A stretch of 64,000 bases of DNA from Siphonodentalium dalli. Its lineage: Eukaryota > Mollusca > Scaphopoda > Gadilida > Siphonodentaliidae. Positions 1 to 11,661 of this stretch are shown here, piece after piece. The translations under genes and the position numbers were made by a program. The notes beneath the pieces were generated by a model. The model was given only the letters and a program-made list of their open reading frames with translations. It searched no databases and was not told the DNA's origin. The first letter of the stretch is position 1. Each line of letters starts with the position of its first letter. The stretch covers positions 92,587,319-92,651,318 of the forward strand of contig CP136066.1 in the NCBI GenBank assembly GCA_032622095.1, read 5' to 3'.

Positions 1-620
1 TCCGTTGGAAGTTTAACACAAAAGTAATCAACGTCACAAAGAAAACTCTCTGTTATAAGGATATAATCAACGACGCTCGCCCCATTATATTGATAGCTTG
101 TGAAATGACCAAGTCGATCGCCTGTAGATCGTCCATTACTTATCCGAATACCACTACTTTGGCAAAGAGTAATGAGTTTTGGCGTCCAAAAGAGTTTATA
201 CGACTATCCATACTGACTCTATTAGGGCACGTGTCTATTATATAATCAGCTGGGAGCGGCGTGTGCTCATCACTGTCAGATACCACGTGGTCTGGCAATT
301 CACATGTGCGTGCATTTAAATCCCCGCCGAGAACTAAAAGTTCATCGTTCTTGTATCGAGCTAATGCCTTCTCGACACACTCAAAAATATCATCATCTTT
401 ATCTTTCGTCTTCCAAAAGCTAGAATTGCTGGGAGGAATATACAATGACACAAATATTACTTTTGTGGATTGGTTAAGTAATTTACCATCGAACTCAACA
501 ATTAGTGCTACCTCGTTTACAGTGTAGACTTTTCGCATGTACTTTTTGAATTTTTGAGAGGAAATAAATGGCGATACCACCTTTTTTCTTGCCCTTGGCA
601 CGACTTAAATTTAGATTTTC
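1..620 (-). pseudogene. LINE ORF2 endonuclease (EEP) fragment, truncated by window edge
   Basis: Minus-strand reading gives part of the apurinic-like endonuclease domain of a non-LTR retrotransposon ORF2. Visible motifs are LVLGGDLNART (the GDxNA catalytic block, here GDLNA) and DSDEHTPLPADYI. The frame opens near 601 and ends at a stop near 140. A shift at about 170-190 restores homologous coding (GHFTSYQYNGASVVDYI) that runs off base 1, so the copy is frameshifted. The protein would nick target DNA for target-primed reverse transcription. It lies downstream, on the same strand, of the ORF1 remnants at 2.3-2.8 and 5.5-8.1 kb, so it may be the ORF2 of the same decayed element. The clade (CR1/L2-like) is an inference. 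Confidence 0.72.
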
Positions 621-2298
621 GTAGCCTTCTCAGATTTTTTGGGGACACCTGTTTTTGGGCAATGATATTCCGAAGGCATATCCTGAAGGCCTGAGCGGAG
701 GAAGGTTTGGGAGGGGGACTCCCTGCTGATGGTGGGGGTATGTTCTTCCCCTGGAATTGTTTTGAAAATCCATTGCATTGAGAGCTAATCTAGGGCTCTT
801 TGAGTCAGTATTTTGAATTTTACTGAGAGGTAAATTTGATCAAGTTTCTCAACCATAACTTTGGGAATTTGTTATATATGTATGGATTGGAAATGCTTAT
901 AAGTTATTGTCAGATATCTTATGGTTCAATGGAAGGATTATGCTTATCCTGCTTGAAATGAGACTTACCATTATCACTCTAATTCATATACTATGCTATT
1001 TTCTAAAATTCAAGTGAGACACATACATACCATACTAGTACAGAAAAAATGTCTATTAAGTTAGTAATTAAGTACTATTAGTACTAATCTCTATGTTAAT
1101 TTCTCATTTTGGTGTTATGAGATCCCACCTGATAACCAGGTTTATTTGATGAAATTGTCACTGTTCCAGTACTGTTTTTGATTGAAATACTGAAGTCTGA
1201 AGCCTGAATGATAACAAACCTGAATTAAACTATTTGAAGTTTTAACAGATGAAAGCTTGATAAAACAAAGTATACTTTTACAGTATGACTCCAACTGTTA
1301 AACTTAAATATTTTTGTAAACTTAAATGTCTTATGTCAATATATATAACTAATTTGCATCTTGTTAAGATATGAATTCGGACCTTTATTGATTGTTTTTA
1401 TTTGTCAAATGTTTTTTTGGGCGCATGGAGATTGGGCGCCCAAACCGGTAAACAGTATGAAAAACGGCCTGGATATGTCCCTGCAAGTTCTAAATCAGTA
1501 TCTGATGAATCTTGATGCCACGTTTCTCCCAGAGTAATAAACTCATATCTCTCTATTTGGTGTCTAAATTCTGGAACTCTAATATTTTACGGATCTATGC
1601 ACATTCCAGCTTGTATATCGGATTGTATTACTTTGATCTGTTGTACTCATGTCTGACATAATTTCAATATACTAGCCATGGAGCTAGTAAGCCTTCCGAT
1701 TCTCCCTAAAATTTACTATTCACCTAAATTCACCTAAATCGGCGGAACTCGAAACAACATTTGAAGTGCAGTCCAACATATAAGTATACGTAAATAATGA
1801 GTTCATACTTAATATAACAACATACTAAATATAACAATATGGTGAATACATCATGCATGGCAACATCATAATATACAGTGGGTCTAGTTATTACTACAGG
1901 AAGATTATCCAAGGGGACAAGATTGTTTGTTTATTTATCTATGTATACATAGTCAAAGTGAAGGCCTGTTTCTCAAATCAGATTTGGTTTACACTAAGGT
2001 TCATTATTGTATCGACATTGGTTCATACAGAGGTCGCTATAGATGATTGACTAACGAGCTGGTGATCGTCTTTTAATTGATATATGGTGCCACCAAGTGG
2101 GACTATGGAAGATAATTATCGACAAGGCGTCCATTGATTTATCCACGTCGCTACATAAAAAGTGACAACTTAAGGGGTCGATAGCGGATGTTAAACAAGC
2201 AATTAAAAGAGTTATTCGATTAGTACATATGTACCGTGACCCCACAGCCCATCTTACTGGAGAGTACACTGTGCCATGCCTAGAAAAACCACATGTAA
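621..2298. other. No gene recognised
   Basis: I see no supportable coding sequence here. The stretch is AT-rich and separates the LINE endonuclease fragment from the ORF1 C-terminal fragment. It could be decayed LINE sequence, since both neighbours read on the minus strand, but no motif shows this. Confidence 0.4.
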
Positions 2299-2811
2299 CT
2301 AATTAGTCCCTTTGATGCAAGCTCTCAGTTCTGCTATCAAACTATCGAGTTCAGAAGCCATTACATTTTGGGAGTATTTCAAGTCACCCGCTGAGGGCTG
2401 TGACCACCGACCACTCTGTTGTAACAACGGATCAAAGGTATGTCGCCTGTTCGTTCCGTGGCGAATGTTTCTGCCCAATCGTTCCACGCCATCATTGTTA
2501 GGATGCCATGTGTCATGGAAGAGATGTACTGCCACGCGGGTGGTTCGTGGTTCCACAAATGATGGTGCGTTATCTATATATTCGCATCCATTTTACACAC
2601 AGACTGATTTATAGAATTCATTTGTTTCAAAAATCAACCGATTTGTTCCGTGGTTGTGCGGTGTGGGTAGCGCTGATGATACTCGAATGGTCGCCTTTGG
2701 GTATCGCTGTTTCACTTCATCGATAACACTCAATAATAACTGTATGTCCGCCACTAACCCATTTCGGCATGAGTTAAAACCCACCCGCGTGTTATCCCTT
2801 TGTCCGGACAC
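2299..2811 (-). pseudogene. LINE ORF1 SGNH/esterase-like domain, C-terminal half (frameshifted)
   Basis: Two minus-strand frames (2811-2593 and 2556-2299) together look like the second half of an SGNH-hydrolase-type domain, as found in ORF1 of CR1-group LINEs. The first holds VIDEVKQRYPKATIRVSS. The second holds HDTWHPNNDGVERLG, matching the DxxH-type last block with the catalytic His. At least one frameshift separates them near 2570. The matching N-terminal half, with the GDS block, lies on the same strand at 5541-8075 and stops just where this one begins in domain terms, so I infer a later ~2.7-kb interruption. Family assignment rests on motifs only. Confidence 0.62.
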
Positions 2812-2825
2812 GGCTCTTATCTGGC

Positions 2826-5440
2826 AGAACGCTCAAGCGTTTTGATCGCTTGAGCATTATTTTAACGCCAATGGTCATTCTTTATTAAGAATGCCCGTGG
2901 GCATTATTTTTTAAGAATATGCGAGGGATTAAATCGACTGAGGAACATCATATGGTGGCTCCTCCCCCACTCATGTAAGTTGGCGCCAAATGTGTGTCGG
3001 CGAGCTGCATTAAATATCGGAACACTTAATTTGTTTGAGCTAATTGAAACTTACAAATATTTGGCAATTTTGATTTTATATTGCCAAAAAGTAAAATAAA
3101 ATTTCTTCAAACTTTGATACAAAAACACCAACAGATATTTGGATTAACTATTTAGAAAAGTCCGCAGACAGGCTAAAACACATAGAGACACCATCTAAAT
3201 ACGTCCCCAAGTCAGTCAAATAAAAACAAAACCGTTTAACACAGATTTTAACTATACATGACTTAATGAACGAGAAAGTGCTCACATGGTTATTTTTAAT
3301 ACACAGAAAAAATATAACATTTCCAGTACCAACTTGAAACAGGACAGTGTATATCCATGTGTATAGATCATGTCATGCATATCTACTCTGGCTTCGCCAA
3401 GAGATCATACTCCACCAGTTCAAAACATGCATGGTAATGGAAGTTTTATAACATTGAAAAAAATGCAGATAATATAATACTCAGTTATACCTGTTCCGTA
3501 TAACATTGTATTTTATAGCAAAGGTCCCAACTCTAGTTTGCATGGTTTTGGGGACTTGAATTAATCGATTTTACTATGCGTCGCTTGGAATTCATTGATG
3601 TTGGCTCACAAAGCTACGCAAATCTTGCAATCTCGAGCTGGGAATTTATTGTCAAGGAACAAGTATTAACACAGAAATATATTCCTTGCGTGGTTTGTTC
3701 AATGTTCAACCCCATCATGCAGGAGATAATAGGAAAGATTCCCAGGGTTCGAACACATGGCAAATGATATATACGGGCGTAGCCAGAGTAAAGATTCATG
3801 GCATGATCTACCATCTGTGCCGAGCTTGAACATTTTATGGTGAAAATTAAAGGTACGTAAGGTGTTCGCATTAGTCTGTAAAATCATTATCACCAAGAGA
3901 AAATGTTGAACAATGGATTGGTTTTGTTCTTATTTTGATTGTCGATAAGGCATGGATAACGTGATCATGCGGTGTTTTTTTTTACTTTTCTTGAAGCACC
4001 AGTCGTTTTACAATCGATACAATCTCTTTGGTAAATGGTCAACAAAACCGAGATTCAAGCAATATTTGGTGATAAAATGACTGTCAATGTTACAGTACTG
4101 TTCACATAAGTATGGAAAATGCATGGGAAGTGTGCGCATTTACTCACTGCGAAAACCCCATGTTTAATGCTGGCATACCACATTCTATTATTAACTGAAT
4201 TTAAAAAAAAAAAAATCGAGGCCTGAGTTTTCATGGAGTTAGACTTTTAAATAGATGCTAGGATTTTACAGTATTCAAGCTCATATTTCAAATTGTTTCA
4301 TGATTCCTCCCCACAATACATTTAGGAAATTCCAAGCCACCGGGTGGGAAGCAAATGAAATTACACGACATTGCGAGCTCGGCCTGGTTAAAAGGGGCGG
4401 GATGCAGCCGGGAAATCCCAGGATAATACATGTTATAAATTTGTGCACTGACCATTTGTTAACTTCTGTGGGTGATACCTAAAGGTACATGTAAGGTCAT
4501 CGTGGTGGGGGAATATTTGGAAATCATGCATATACGATTGGAATTTGCTAACAAGGGGGGGGGGGTGACCCATGTCATGTAAGAATTGTCCAATAACTGG
4601 AAACGTTATGATACCTTTCAGTTTGAAACATCATGAAGGGTGTGGGTGTGCGAAATTAAATTGCCATATTGTGCTGAGTCACGTCTAGCCATACCCCTGT
4701 GTATAATCCATAGGATGATGCTTAAAATTCAAGCTAGTCCATCATGTAGGTGTCTTTCTGACAATAATTGGAAATTCAAAATACCCCATACGATTGAACA
4801 CTATAATACTTCTATTCTTGCGTATTCTACACAAGACAACAATGAGGAGAAAGAATCAGTAAACCAATTTATGCAAGCTTCTTGGTGCTTTCGACTTCTT
4901 AATAATGAGAGTTTTACCAGGTTACGTGTTGTTTGACGCCAGAATATTCGAAAAATCACATTTTATAAAGAGCGTTTTTACTTCATCACCAGCCAACGAT
5001 GAAAATTGAAGATCACATCATTTTGGATGTTTCTTGTATGCTGTATGCATGGTGGTGCATATGTATAACGACCATTATTTTTCATGTTTTATTGCCTGAT
5101 AAATTATTATGGAATGTTAACTTATTTGATGTCGAATTAGATTGGGCATCTTTAAATCAAGAAAGAAAAAAAATAAACAAATACAATAGGATAGAAATAT
5201 ATTGCTCACATACACTGGTCGAATCCATAGCGCAACGACAAACTTCGGAAGAAACGTCTCTCAACTGGCGAGTCCTAATTCGAATTAAATAATAATTGAA
5301 ATGTGTTGCTTTTCGGCGTGGACTACACAAACTGTCCGTGCTGAACTCTGGGCGTGTACTCATGTAATCAAGACAGAGCTGTGGGCCAGACAAAATGGAT
5401 AGTTGGCTCCAATGACAATGCAATGGGTGGGTTTTAAGTC
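2826..5440. other. Intervening sequence without recognised genes
   Basis: No coding sequence is supported. The left border carries a small palindrome (acgctcaagcg ... cgcttgagc, about 2829-2853). Near 3774-3815 there is a short dispersed motif 'gtaaagattcatggcatgatct', related forms of which recur near 48.29 and 63.29 kb. A T-run lies near 3980, an A-run near 4203 and a G-run near 4554. It separates the two halves of the SGNH-type ORF1 remnant and may be inserted DNA. Confidence 0.35.
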
Positions 5441-5459
5441 AGATAATATTCTCAGCGTC

Positions 5460-5520
5460 GGGAATTCGGTAAAGAATAGACTCGACGCAAGCGCATCGTC
5501 TATTCTTTTACCGAATTCCC
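5460..5520. repeat. Long hairpin (22-nt arms, 16-nt loop)
   Basis: The left arm 5460-5481 begins GGGAATTCGGTAAAGAATAG. The right arm 5498-5520 is its reverse complement apart from one extra base in the T-run. The loop is 16 nt. The hairpin lies just 3' (minus-strand sense) of the point where the N-terminal part of the LINE ORF1 remnant stops. It may mark a breakpoint or a fold-back insertion. Confidence 0.8.
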
Positions 5521-6681
5521 CCTGCTTCGAACATTATCCATTATTTAATGCCCACATGGAAAGTAAATTTGGTAACATCCCCCCCCCCCACAAAGTTCGA
5601 CGAATCTGTCAGCCCCGCTAGAAGACCCATTATCCTCATTCCACCGACCGAGACCTTCTTAACGAACTCACCTGGGTGTGAAAGTCGACTCGAATTAATA
5701 AACCGAAGTACTGAGTCACCAACCACAAGGTGACTTATTTTACAAAATTTCGAAATTTCGCTGGGGTTTCTCTCTTTGTTCACATTGGAGGACCCAGATG
5801 ACGTAACATATTTCGAATTGCCGGGCGAATTTGATTGATCCTCAGTCTGTATCACACGGAATTTGTTTGCCACTGTTACATCGGATGCAACAGCATATTC
5901 GGAAACCACCGTTGGGCTCTCGTGAATCGGCGAACGTGATTTTACGTTGCGTGTTGAATCAATCTGTCGTTTCTGTTTACGTGAACAATGTTTTTCGGTT
6001 GAGGTTTTGATTACCTTTGCTTTTCCGGTTGAGGGTGCTGCTGATGGTGTTGCTGTAGCTGCCTTTGCTGCCAATTTTCTCAGTCTATTATTTTCTTCCT
6101 TCATCAAAACCATTTCACGTTCTAGATGTTTTAATTTCAAAGAGCTCTTGCATGTAGGTCCGAAATTGCCATTTTAAGTTTTAAACATGACAGTTTCTCG
6201 CTGTAATCACCACCGGTGTTCTTCTGCTGTCGTTTTGTCATTGGGGTAAGATGGTTTACAACTTGTTTAGGAACTTTCTTGTTTTCAGTCTTTGGCGTGG
6301 TTGAAAATGTAATCTGGGAGTGTGCATTTGGAACAATCTCCCAATAAATATCACCATCCTCGTGTGTGGGAGTTGACGCGGATATTGACTGCTCACACCA
6401 CGCGGCCGCTGCCTCTTCCTCACAAAAACATGATTCCCAGACAGTGGGTAATTCTTTGTTTGTCCACCAAGTTATATTTTTCTTTGAACCTTGGACCATC
6501 ATTTTGTTTTTAGTCCGGTACATATGTGTATTGTCACTTTGCCACCTTTACCAGTCACATTGTGATAGACATATATTCTTTCGTCCACTGTAACGTTCAT
6601 TTTGCCTTTTCCGATTACCCACAGGGCATAATTTTTTTCTATTTTTAATGTGTCGTCCCAATACCTTGAACACAGTCCACT

Positions 6682-7782
6682 CAGGGATGTGGCTAGAGGG
6701 GGGGGTGTGGGGGGTGTCTCACCCCCCCCCCCCCCAGCAGAGAGCTATATTTTCAATAGTTGGAAATTTCATACCTGCCACAACGAAATTTCACACCAAC
6801 AATAGGTTGAAAATGTTCTTGTAGTTTGATTATAAAACAATTTATTGGGGGGAATTTATTGTTTTTCGACCAATATTTGCATATGTTCCTATTTTTGGTC
6901 AAAAATTTTGACAGAAATGGACGTCAGTTGGAAATTTTCCAACCTTAGGGGGGTGACAGGTTGGAAATTTCCAACACTTGGAAAGCTTGTGTCCTGGTCC
7001 CTCCCCCGTGGCCAGTCAAAAACTTCTAGTTAATTTAAGAAAACAATATTGTCATACAATTGGTCAACATTGTCATTGGAATTGTCATCAGTTGGAAATT
7101 TTCCAAACTAATGTAGGGTTTGAAATTTCCAACAGTAGGAAGGCATGAGGCTAGTCTAGATGTTAGGATTTTGCGATTTTCTTGTTCAGATTTCAAAATT
7201 TTCGCACACCGGACCGAACCATGGTCGGCCCGGTGTGTCATTGCCCCATCCACATGGCCAATACAAAACTGCTAATTAGTTTAGCAAAACAATATTTTAC
7301 TACATTTGGTCAAACTTGTAGACATAAATGGTCATCAGTTGAAGAATTTTCCAACCTGAGGGGAGCATGAGGTTTGAAATTTCCAACACTATAGGAAAGC
7401 TTCACTGAGTTGAGGCCAGTCTAGATGCTAGGATTTGCGATTTTCTTGTATATAGTTTTCAAAATTTTCTCACACCGGGCCAAACAACCATGGTCGGCCC
7501 GGTGTTTCCTGGTCTGTTGTCGGCAGCTGTGTGCATTTGTCTGGAATTAGATCACTAGTTGTTTTTGGGGGCAATTTTCATGAGCATGAGGTACAAGGGG
7601 GAGTGCAAATGGAATTATGCAAAAAGTTGTGTTGGTGCGATTCCGACTCAATGGGGGGGGGGGGTGCAAATGGAATTATGCAAAAAGTTGTGTTGGTGTG
7701 ATTCCGACTCAGGGGGGGGGGGGCAGTTGGAAATTCCCAAGGTGGACACCGCCCCAGCGGAGACCCTCTAGCCACATCCCTG
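6682..7782. mobile_element. Non-autonomous hAT-like transposon, 1.1 kb
   Basis: The ends are perfect 19-bp inverted repeats, CAGGGATGTGGCTAGAGGG on the left and its reverse complement on the right. They are flanked by the identical 8-bp sequence AGTCCACT at 6674-6681 and 7783-7790. An 8-bp duplication and a CAGGG terminus are hAT hallmarks. No transposase is encoded. The interior is repetitive (see separate entry). The insertion interrupts a LINE ORF1, so it is younger than that LINE. Confidence 0.93.
6925..7725. repeat. Internal tandem repeats of the hAT-like element
   Basis: A unit with 'tcagttggaaattttccaa', '(t)ttgaaatttccaacac' and, in two copies, a palindromic 'ccatggtcggcccggtgt' block recurs near 6930, 7090 and 7335, with spacing of about 155-250 bp. 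Further right, a ~60-bp unit (gcaaatggaattatgcaaaa... attccgactca) occurs twice in tandem (about 7605-7650 and 7665-7712), each followed by a G-run. Such subterminal repeats can be transposase-binding sites in hAT elements; this function is inference. Confidence 0.75.
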
Positions 7783-8220
7783 AGTCCACTATACTATCGT
7801 TGGTAACTGTCCGAGTCTAAGTCTATGGTCACGCAACGTCCTCCATCTTTGATTTCTGTTTGATACTTATTTTCCTCATCATATGTTAACTTTTTCTTAA
7901 TCAGTTTATCGAGATTAAGAATATAATTTCTATCGCTCACTTTTCCCCTGGTAGAATTTCTGGAATTTTGTCCAAGCACACTAGTCCATCCTGGCACTAC
8001 AGTAGCTACATCATTGTCCTCGATAACATCGAATGTGTCTTCAAAAATCCGTGTAATCGAATGTTTCCATGATAATATCCAATATGTTCGATCTATTTAT
8101 CCAAGCTAACTAAAGAATATAAACTAAGAATATAAACATCCAGAATATAATTCCATCTACCGGCTCGCCAGCTCCATCGCCTCGTTAATTAGTTACGCAG
8201 TATACATGGCTAATCGCAGG

Positions 8221-8457
8221 AGTTAATTGAAAATACATCCGCTCGCCTCGAAGGTCTGTGGTGCATTTTTCATATGCTTTGAAAAACATGCACTTGCCCA
8301 AGTCACAACCATTTTCCAACCGTTTTCAATTTTTGCCCGAAGTCAGACAAACGCTCTTTATAACTACCATATCAGAAATAAAATAACACGGAACGCTCTT
8401 TCTGTTCCAGGTCGTGCACATGGCTGTTTTTTTTTTGGGACTCAAACACCTTGTTTA
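8221..8457 (+). repeat. Dispersed repeat family, part A (copy 1)
   Basis: The segment contains 'aacatgcacttgcc', 'caaacgctcttta', 'acacggaacgctcttt' and 'gggactcaaacaccttgtt'. It recurs as diverged copies at about 10300-10510 and 63505-63715. In the right-edge copy, part A is followed directly by part B. Here part B comes only at about 9540, which implies an insertion. No known superfamily is recognised. Confidence 0.82.
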
Positions 8458-9540
8458 AGGACGACCAGCTGGGCCTATACTATGTTCGCTTTCGAACATG
8501 GGCGCCGCCATCTTGAATTAGGGGCGCCGCCATCTTGAATTTGAGGGGCCGCCATCTTGAAACGTCATTGCAATTAAATTAAAACTACAAGATGTTACTT
8601 TTCACATAGCTAACATAACAGTATTTATTGCGTGAAGACATTACATGGTTTATAATTATAACAATAATCATTACTTAAATCATAAATGTTGCCGATCTGA
8701 CTCGGGTTGCTATGCCATTCGGAAAATGGCGGAAATTACGTAAAGCTGCACATTTTCGTTAGCCACATCACGAAAACAACATGACTTATCTCGTAAATGT
8801 CTCAAATATTTGTCATATCAGTAAATAAACTTTTCTTTAGTTTATTAAATTAGTAAAAGCAGTATGCCTGCTTTGTGTGCTATGTCGCTGTCAAAACGTC
8901 AATAACTTTCGCGGGGAAATGCGCGTGCCAATTGGCACGGTTGGCATTAGGTTTGGTTGGGTTAACGTTGTTTTATAGTGCATGGCTCCGAGTTCGCGCT
9001 GGTATAAATGTAGCTCCTTGCAATTGTAATCAAACTGATCAAATCCCAACCTATAAAATCACCATAGGATTTGTATAGGTACAAAGAAAAACATGTTCTT
9101 GGAAATTAAATGTTCTTCCCTACTTATATTCTAATGATTTGGGTTGTGATTTGAAACAAACAACCCAGATTATGAGGGGGCAAACACAAGTTCTCACTCA
9201 TAAGAACCCCAATTTCCAACCAAGGCCAAGGGTTGTGGGGGCGAGTACAACTAATATTTCATTCAAATTGAGAATGGACATTATTATGGGCCAGTCGAAA
9301 AAAATGGCACCGGGGAGCCACGAAAGTGTGAAAGATGTGAGTGCAATATGATAATTATGAGGTAGACCCCATCCCCATACCACAAGCAACCAACTTCGTT
9401 ACGTAATTGGTTATAAGAATTATTTATAGTTAATTAAATCTTGACGTTCATATAAGTCAACACATACATGTAGTTGTCTGAGTAGTGCAGGTTGTGACCG
9501 CACGGTCGTCCTTTTTAGATGGATTTCAATGCCATAATTT
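8458..9540. mobile_element. Putative ~1.1-kb insertion splitting the dispersed repeat
   Basis: Compared with the uninterrupted copy at 63505-64000, this copy is split after 'caccttgtt' and resumes at about 9540 with 'cttgttcatag'. The block starts near AAGGACGACC, and GGTCGTCCTT lies about 30 bp inside its right limit, giving a 10-bp inverted repeat. It has three near-tandem 'gccgccatcttga' units (8506-8560) and a 16-bp palindrome CGTGCCAATTGGCACG near 8926. No transposase was seen and the superfamily is unknown. Confidence 0.55.
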
Positions 9541-9870
9541 CTTGTTCATAGTTTCATTTTTCATAGTTGCATTTTTTATTACTTCAATGGGTCTTTTTGG
9601 GTTACATAATGCTCATAGAAAGGTAATTGAGATAGTTTTCGACTGGGATATATTTCAAAAGCTAATATTATTCGTATTTTTGAAGTGCAAACCGCCATGT
9701 GGCTTTAAGCATACCAAGAGATCCGTCGTTAACAAGGATGATGCTCTTCCATTTGAGTTGACAGGAAACGTCATCAAGAAGTCTACCAATGAACGCCAGG
9801 TCCAATCGAAGGTCAAATGTCGAATTTCCAAGTTGTCGTCTTTTGCAGGTCTTCGGCGGAAACAGAACCA
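9541..9870 (-). repeat. Dispersed repeat family, part B (copy 1), with a conserved minus-strand frame
   Basis: The block matches 63720-64000 closely (both have 'tttaagcataccaagag', 'gatgctcttccatttgag' and 'tctaccaatgaa'). Minus-strand translation gives FDLRLDLAFIGRLLDDVS followed by QLKWKSIILVNDGSLGML. The same peptide can be read, with few changes, in the other copy, which hints that this part was once coding. I do not recognise the protein. Confidence 0.7.
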
Positions 9871-10283
9871 TTGGTATGCGCAGTGACCGCGCCTGCGAGT
9901 CCAAATATTTCGCCGTCTGACAACTGCAGAAGGCGAATATTACGCGGTAGCCCATCTCTCTGAATCTGCAAACTATATATTATGAAAATTTAGTTTGATC
10001 ACAGGTTCCGTTATTAAGCATGTTTATACGCGTTGTGGTGATAAGTGTGTGCTAGAAATACAATCATGTACTACGAACTGAATGAAGTTAAAATACCAAC
10101 ATGTATAACCGAAGTCACCCATAATGGAAAGTTCCCTTTGTGCAGCCCGTGCAAGTACATGTATAGTACTATGGACATGTGGTGAAATAATTGCTTCCTT
10201 ATATCATGTGTCTTAAACGGACATGGCTTATTCTAGCTTCCACATTTTCCCTCATTTATGTGGAAGAAGGTATATAAGATAGG

Positions 10284-10660
10284 TTGACAAACTCAGGATA
10301 TATTGATATACCGGCTTCATGTCCTTGGACAAATACTTGCCGTGCTCACAGCCATTTTCCAGATGTTTTTAATTTTTCGCACAGAAGTGAAATAAACACT
10401 CTTTATTTATACCATATCAGGAATAGACTAACAGGAAACGCTCTTTTCTGTGCCATGCCGTGTACATTGTTGTTGTTTGTTTGGGACCCAAACACCGCGT
10501 TCAAAGTTATATATTTTATGACATAAATTTGTCTTTCTCTGACATAGAATGCACGTGGAAAGATAGTTCAAGTATTTAGCGACCAATATTGGTACCGGAA
10601 AATATTCGAAAGCGAATATTATAATTAAGGTATATTTTGGAGCGTAAACCGACATGTGAC
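10284..10660 (+). repeat. Dispersed repeat family (copy 2, diverged)
   Basis: Part A is recognisable from 'cttgccgtgctcacagcc', 'caggaatagactaacagga' and 'gggacccaaacaccg'. A short part B piece follows (aaagcgaatattataatta ... tattttggagcg). It is more diverged than the copies at 8.2 and 63.5 kb, and part B is cut short. Confidence 0.7.
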
Positions 10661-11455
10661 TTTAACAGGAAACTATTCTTCACTTTAGACAAACAGAAAA
10701 ACAGTATGCAGTTGCCTTCTACCTTACTCAATATAGGAAATGTGAATTATGTCGATGCTGTATACTACATGTATAAATTATGTGGATGCCAAATGGAATA
10801 TGCGTCATATCAGCTGAAACAATGGTCTCAATTTATCCTTGTAATTCACTGCATACTCTACCTGCTTCGCTTGATTTCTGTGCACTTTGCGTCCCAATGT
10901 AGCGGAAATGTCCCTCCAAAGTCATATTGGTTTTACTCCGAGAATTACGAATCGCTGTCGCCAATAACGTCTCTATGTCAAGGTCCCAAACGTCGGCTTC
11001 AATAACTATACCTGGATGGAGAATGTGCTGCAATAATATTCAATTAACATTGCACGCAATATATAGTACATGTGCCAGTGTTGTCAACGAATTATGATTG
11101 ATATTTCGAATTCAAATAATCAGGTTATGTCTTGCTATTATGGTGGGTTCTGTTGTGGTTGAAAAATGTGAAAGAGGCATGACAAGGTAAATATCTGCAG
11201 GGAATCTTTAGACACACATATATTTGAAAATAGTTTAATAATGGCGACAATTGGCAAACCGACCCAAATATAGATTAATTCATTGTCTTTTGCAACACCG
11301 GACAAGGTCGTTTTGAAATAATTTTAACCCAGTGTGGGCCCGGGGTATAATAGGCCTACCGCCCCACTGCGAGGGGTAAAAATCCCCTAAGGTGGCACCC
11401 TGTTTGCCGTGGGTGCACCACTTGAGATGTTGTGTAGGAGTCATGGAGGTACTAG
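10661..11455. other. No gene recognised
   Basis: Only short fortuitous frames are present. The right part (about 11330-11400) is GC-rich ('gtgggcccggggtataatag', 'accgccccactgcgagggg') and could be the terminus of the CATTAA-rich element that follows. Confidence 0.4.
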
Positions 11456-11661
11456 CACTACTACAAGCAATTCCATTAACAGCACATTAACAGTGCATTA
11501 AACCAATTAATGGGAACATTAATTAAATCTCCCTTAAAAAACATTTAAAATAGCATTAAAATGGTCCATTAAAGGGACACTTTTAAGACCATGAAAACAA
11601 ACTGAAAGCTGCCTTAAATATCGCCACGCCATGTGATGGTTTTAATGCAGTTTTAATAGAT

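Larger units (their letters stand above)
5541..8075 (-). pseudogene. LINE ORF1, N-terminal part with coiled coil and SGNH start; split by a hAT element
   Basis: Minus-strand pieces join into one decayed ORF1. 7997-7794 contains GWTSVLGQNSRNSTRGKVSD. A segment just left of the hAT insertion (about 6673-6535) contains GKMNVTVDERIYVYHNVTGK. 6523-6137 is a linker segment, and 6140-5541 holds a heptad-like stretch, LEREMVLMKEENNRLRKLAA. The last piece ends in an SGNH domain start: LVVGDSVLRFIN has the GDS block and VKKVSVGGM the second block. Frame shifts occur near 8040, 6500 and 6140. In CR1-group LINEs ORF1 binds RNA and some copies carry an esterase domain. This copy cannot encode an intact protein. 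Confidence 0.7.

Noticed and set aside
2826..2900. Bacterial-style terminator (hairpin followed by T-run) and possible contamination
   Set aside because: The surroundings are eukaryotic LINE remnants, and no bacterial genes or codon structure are present.
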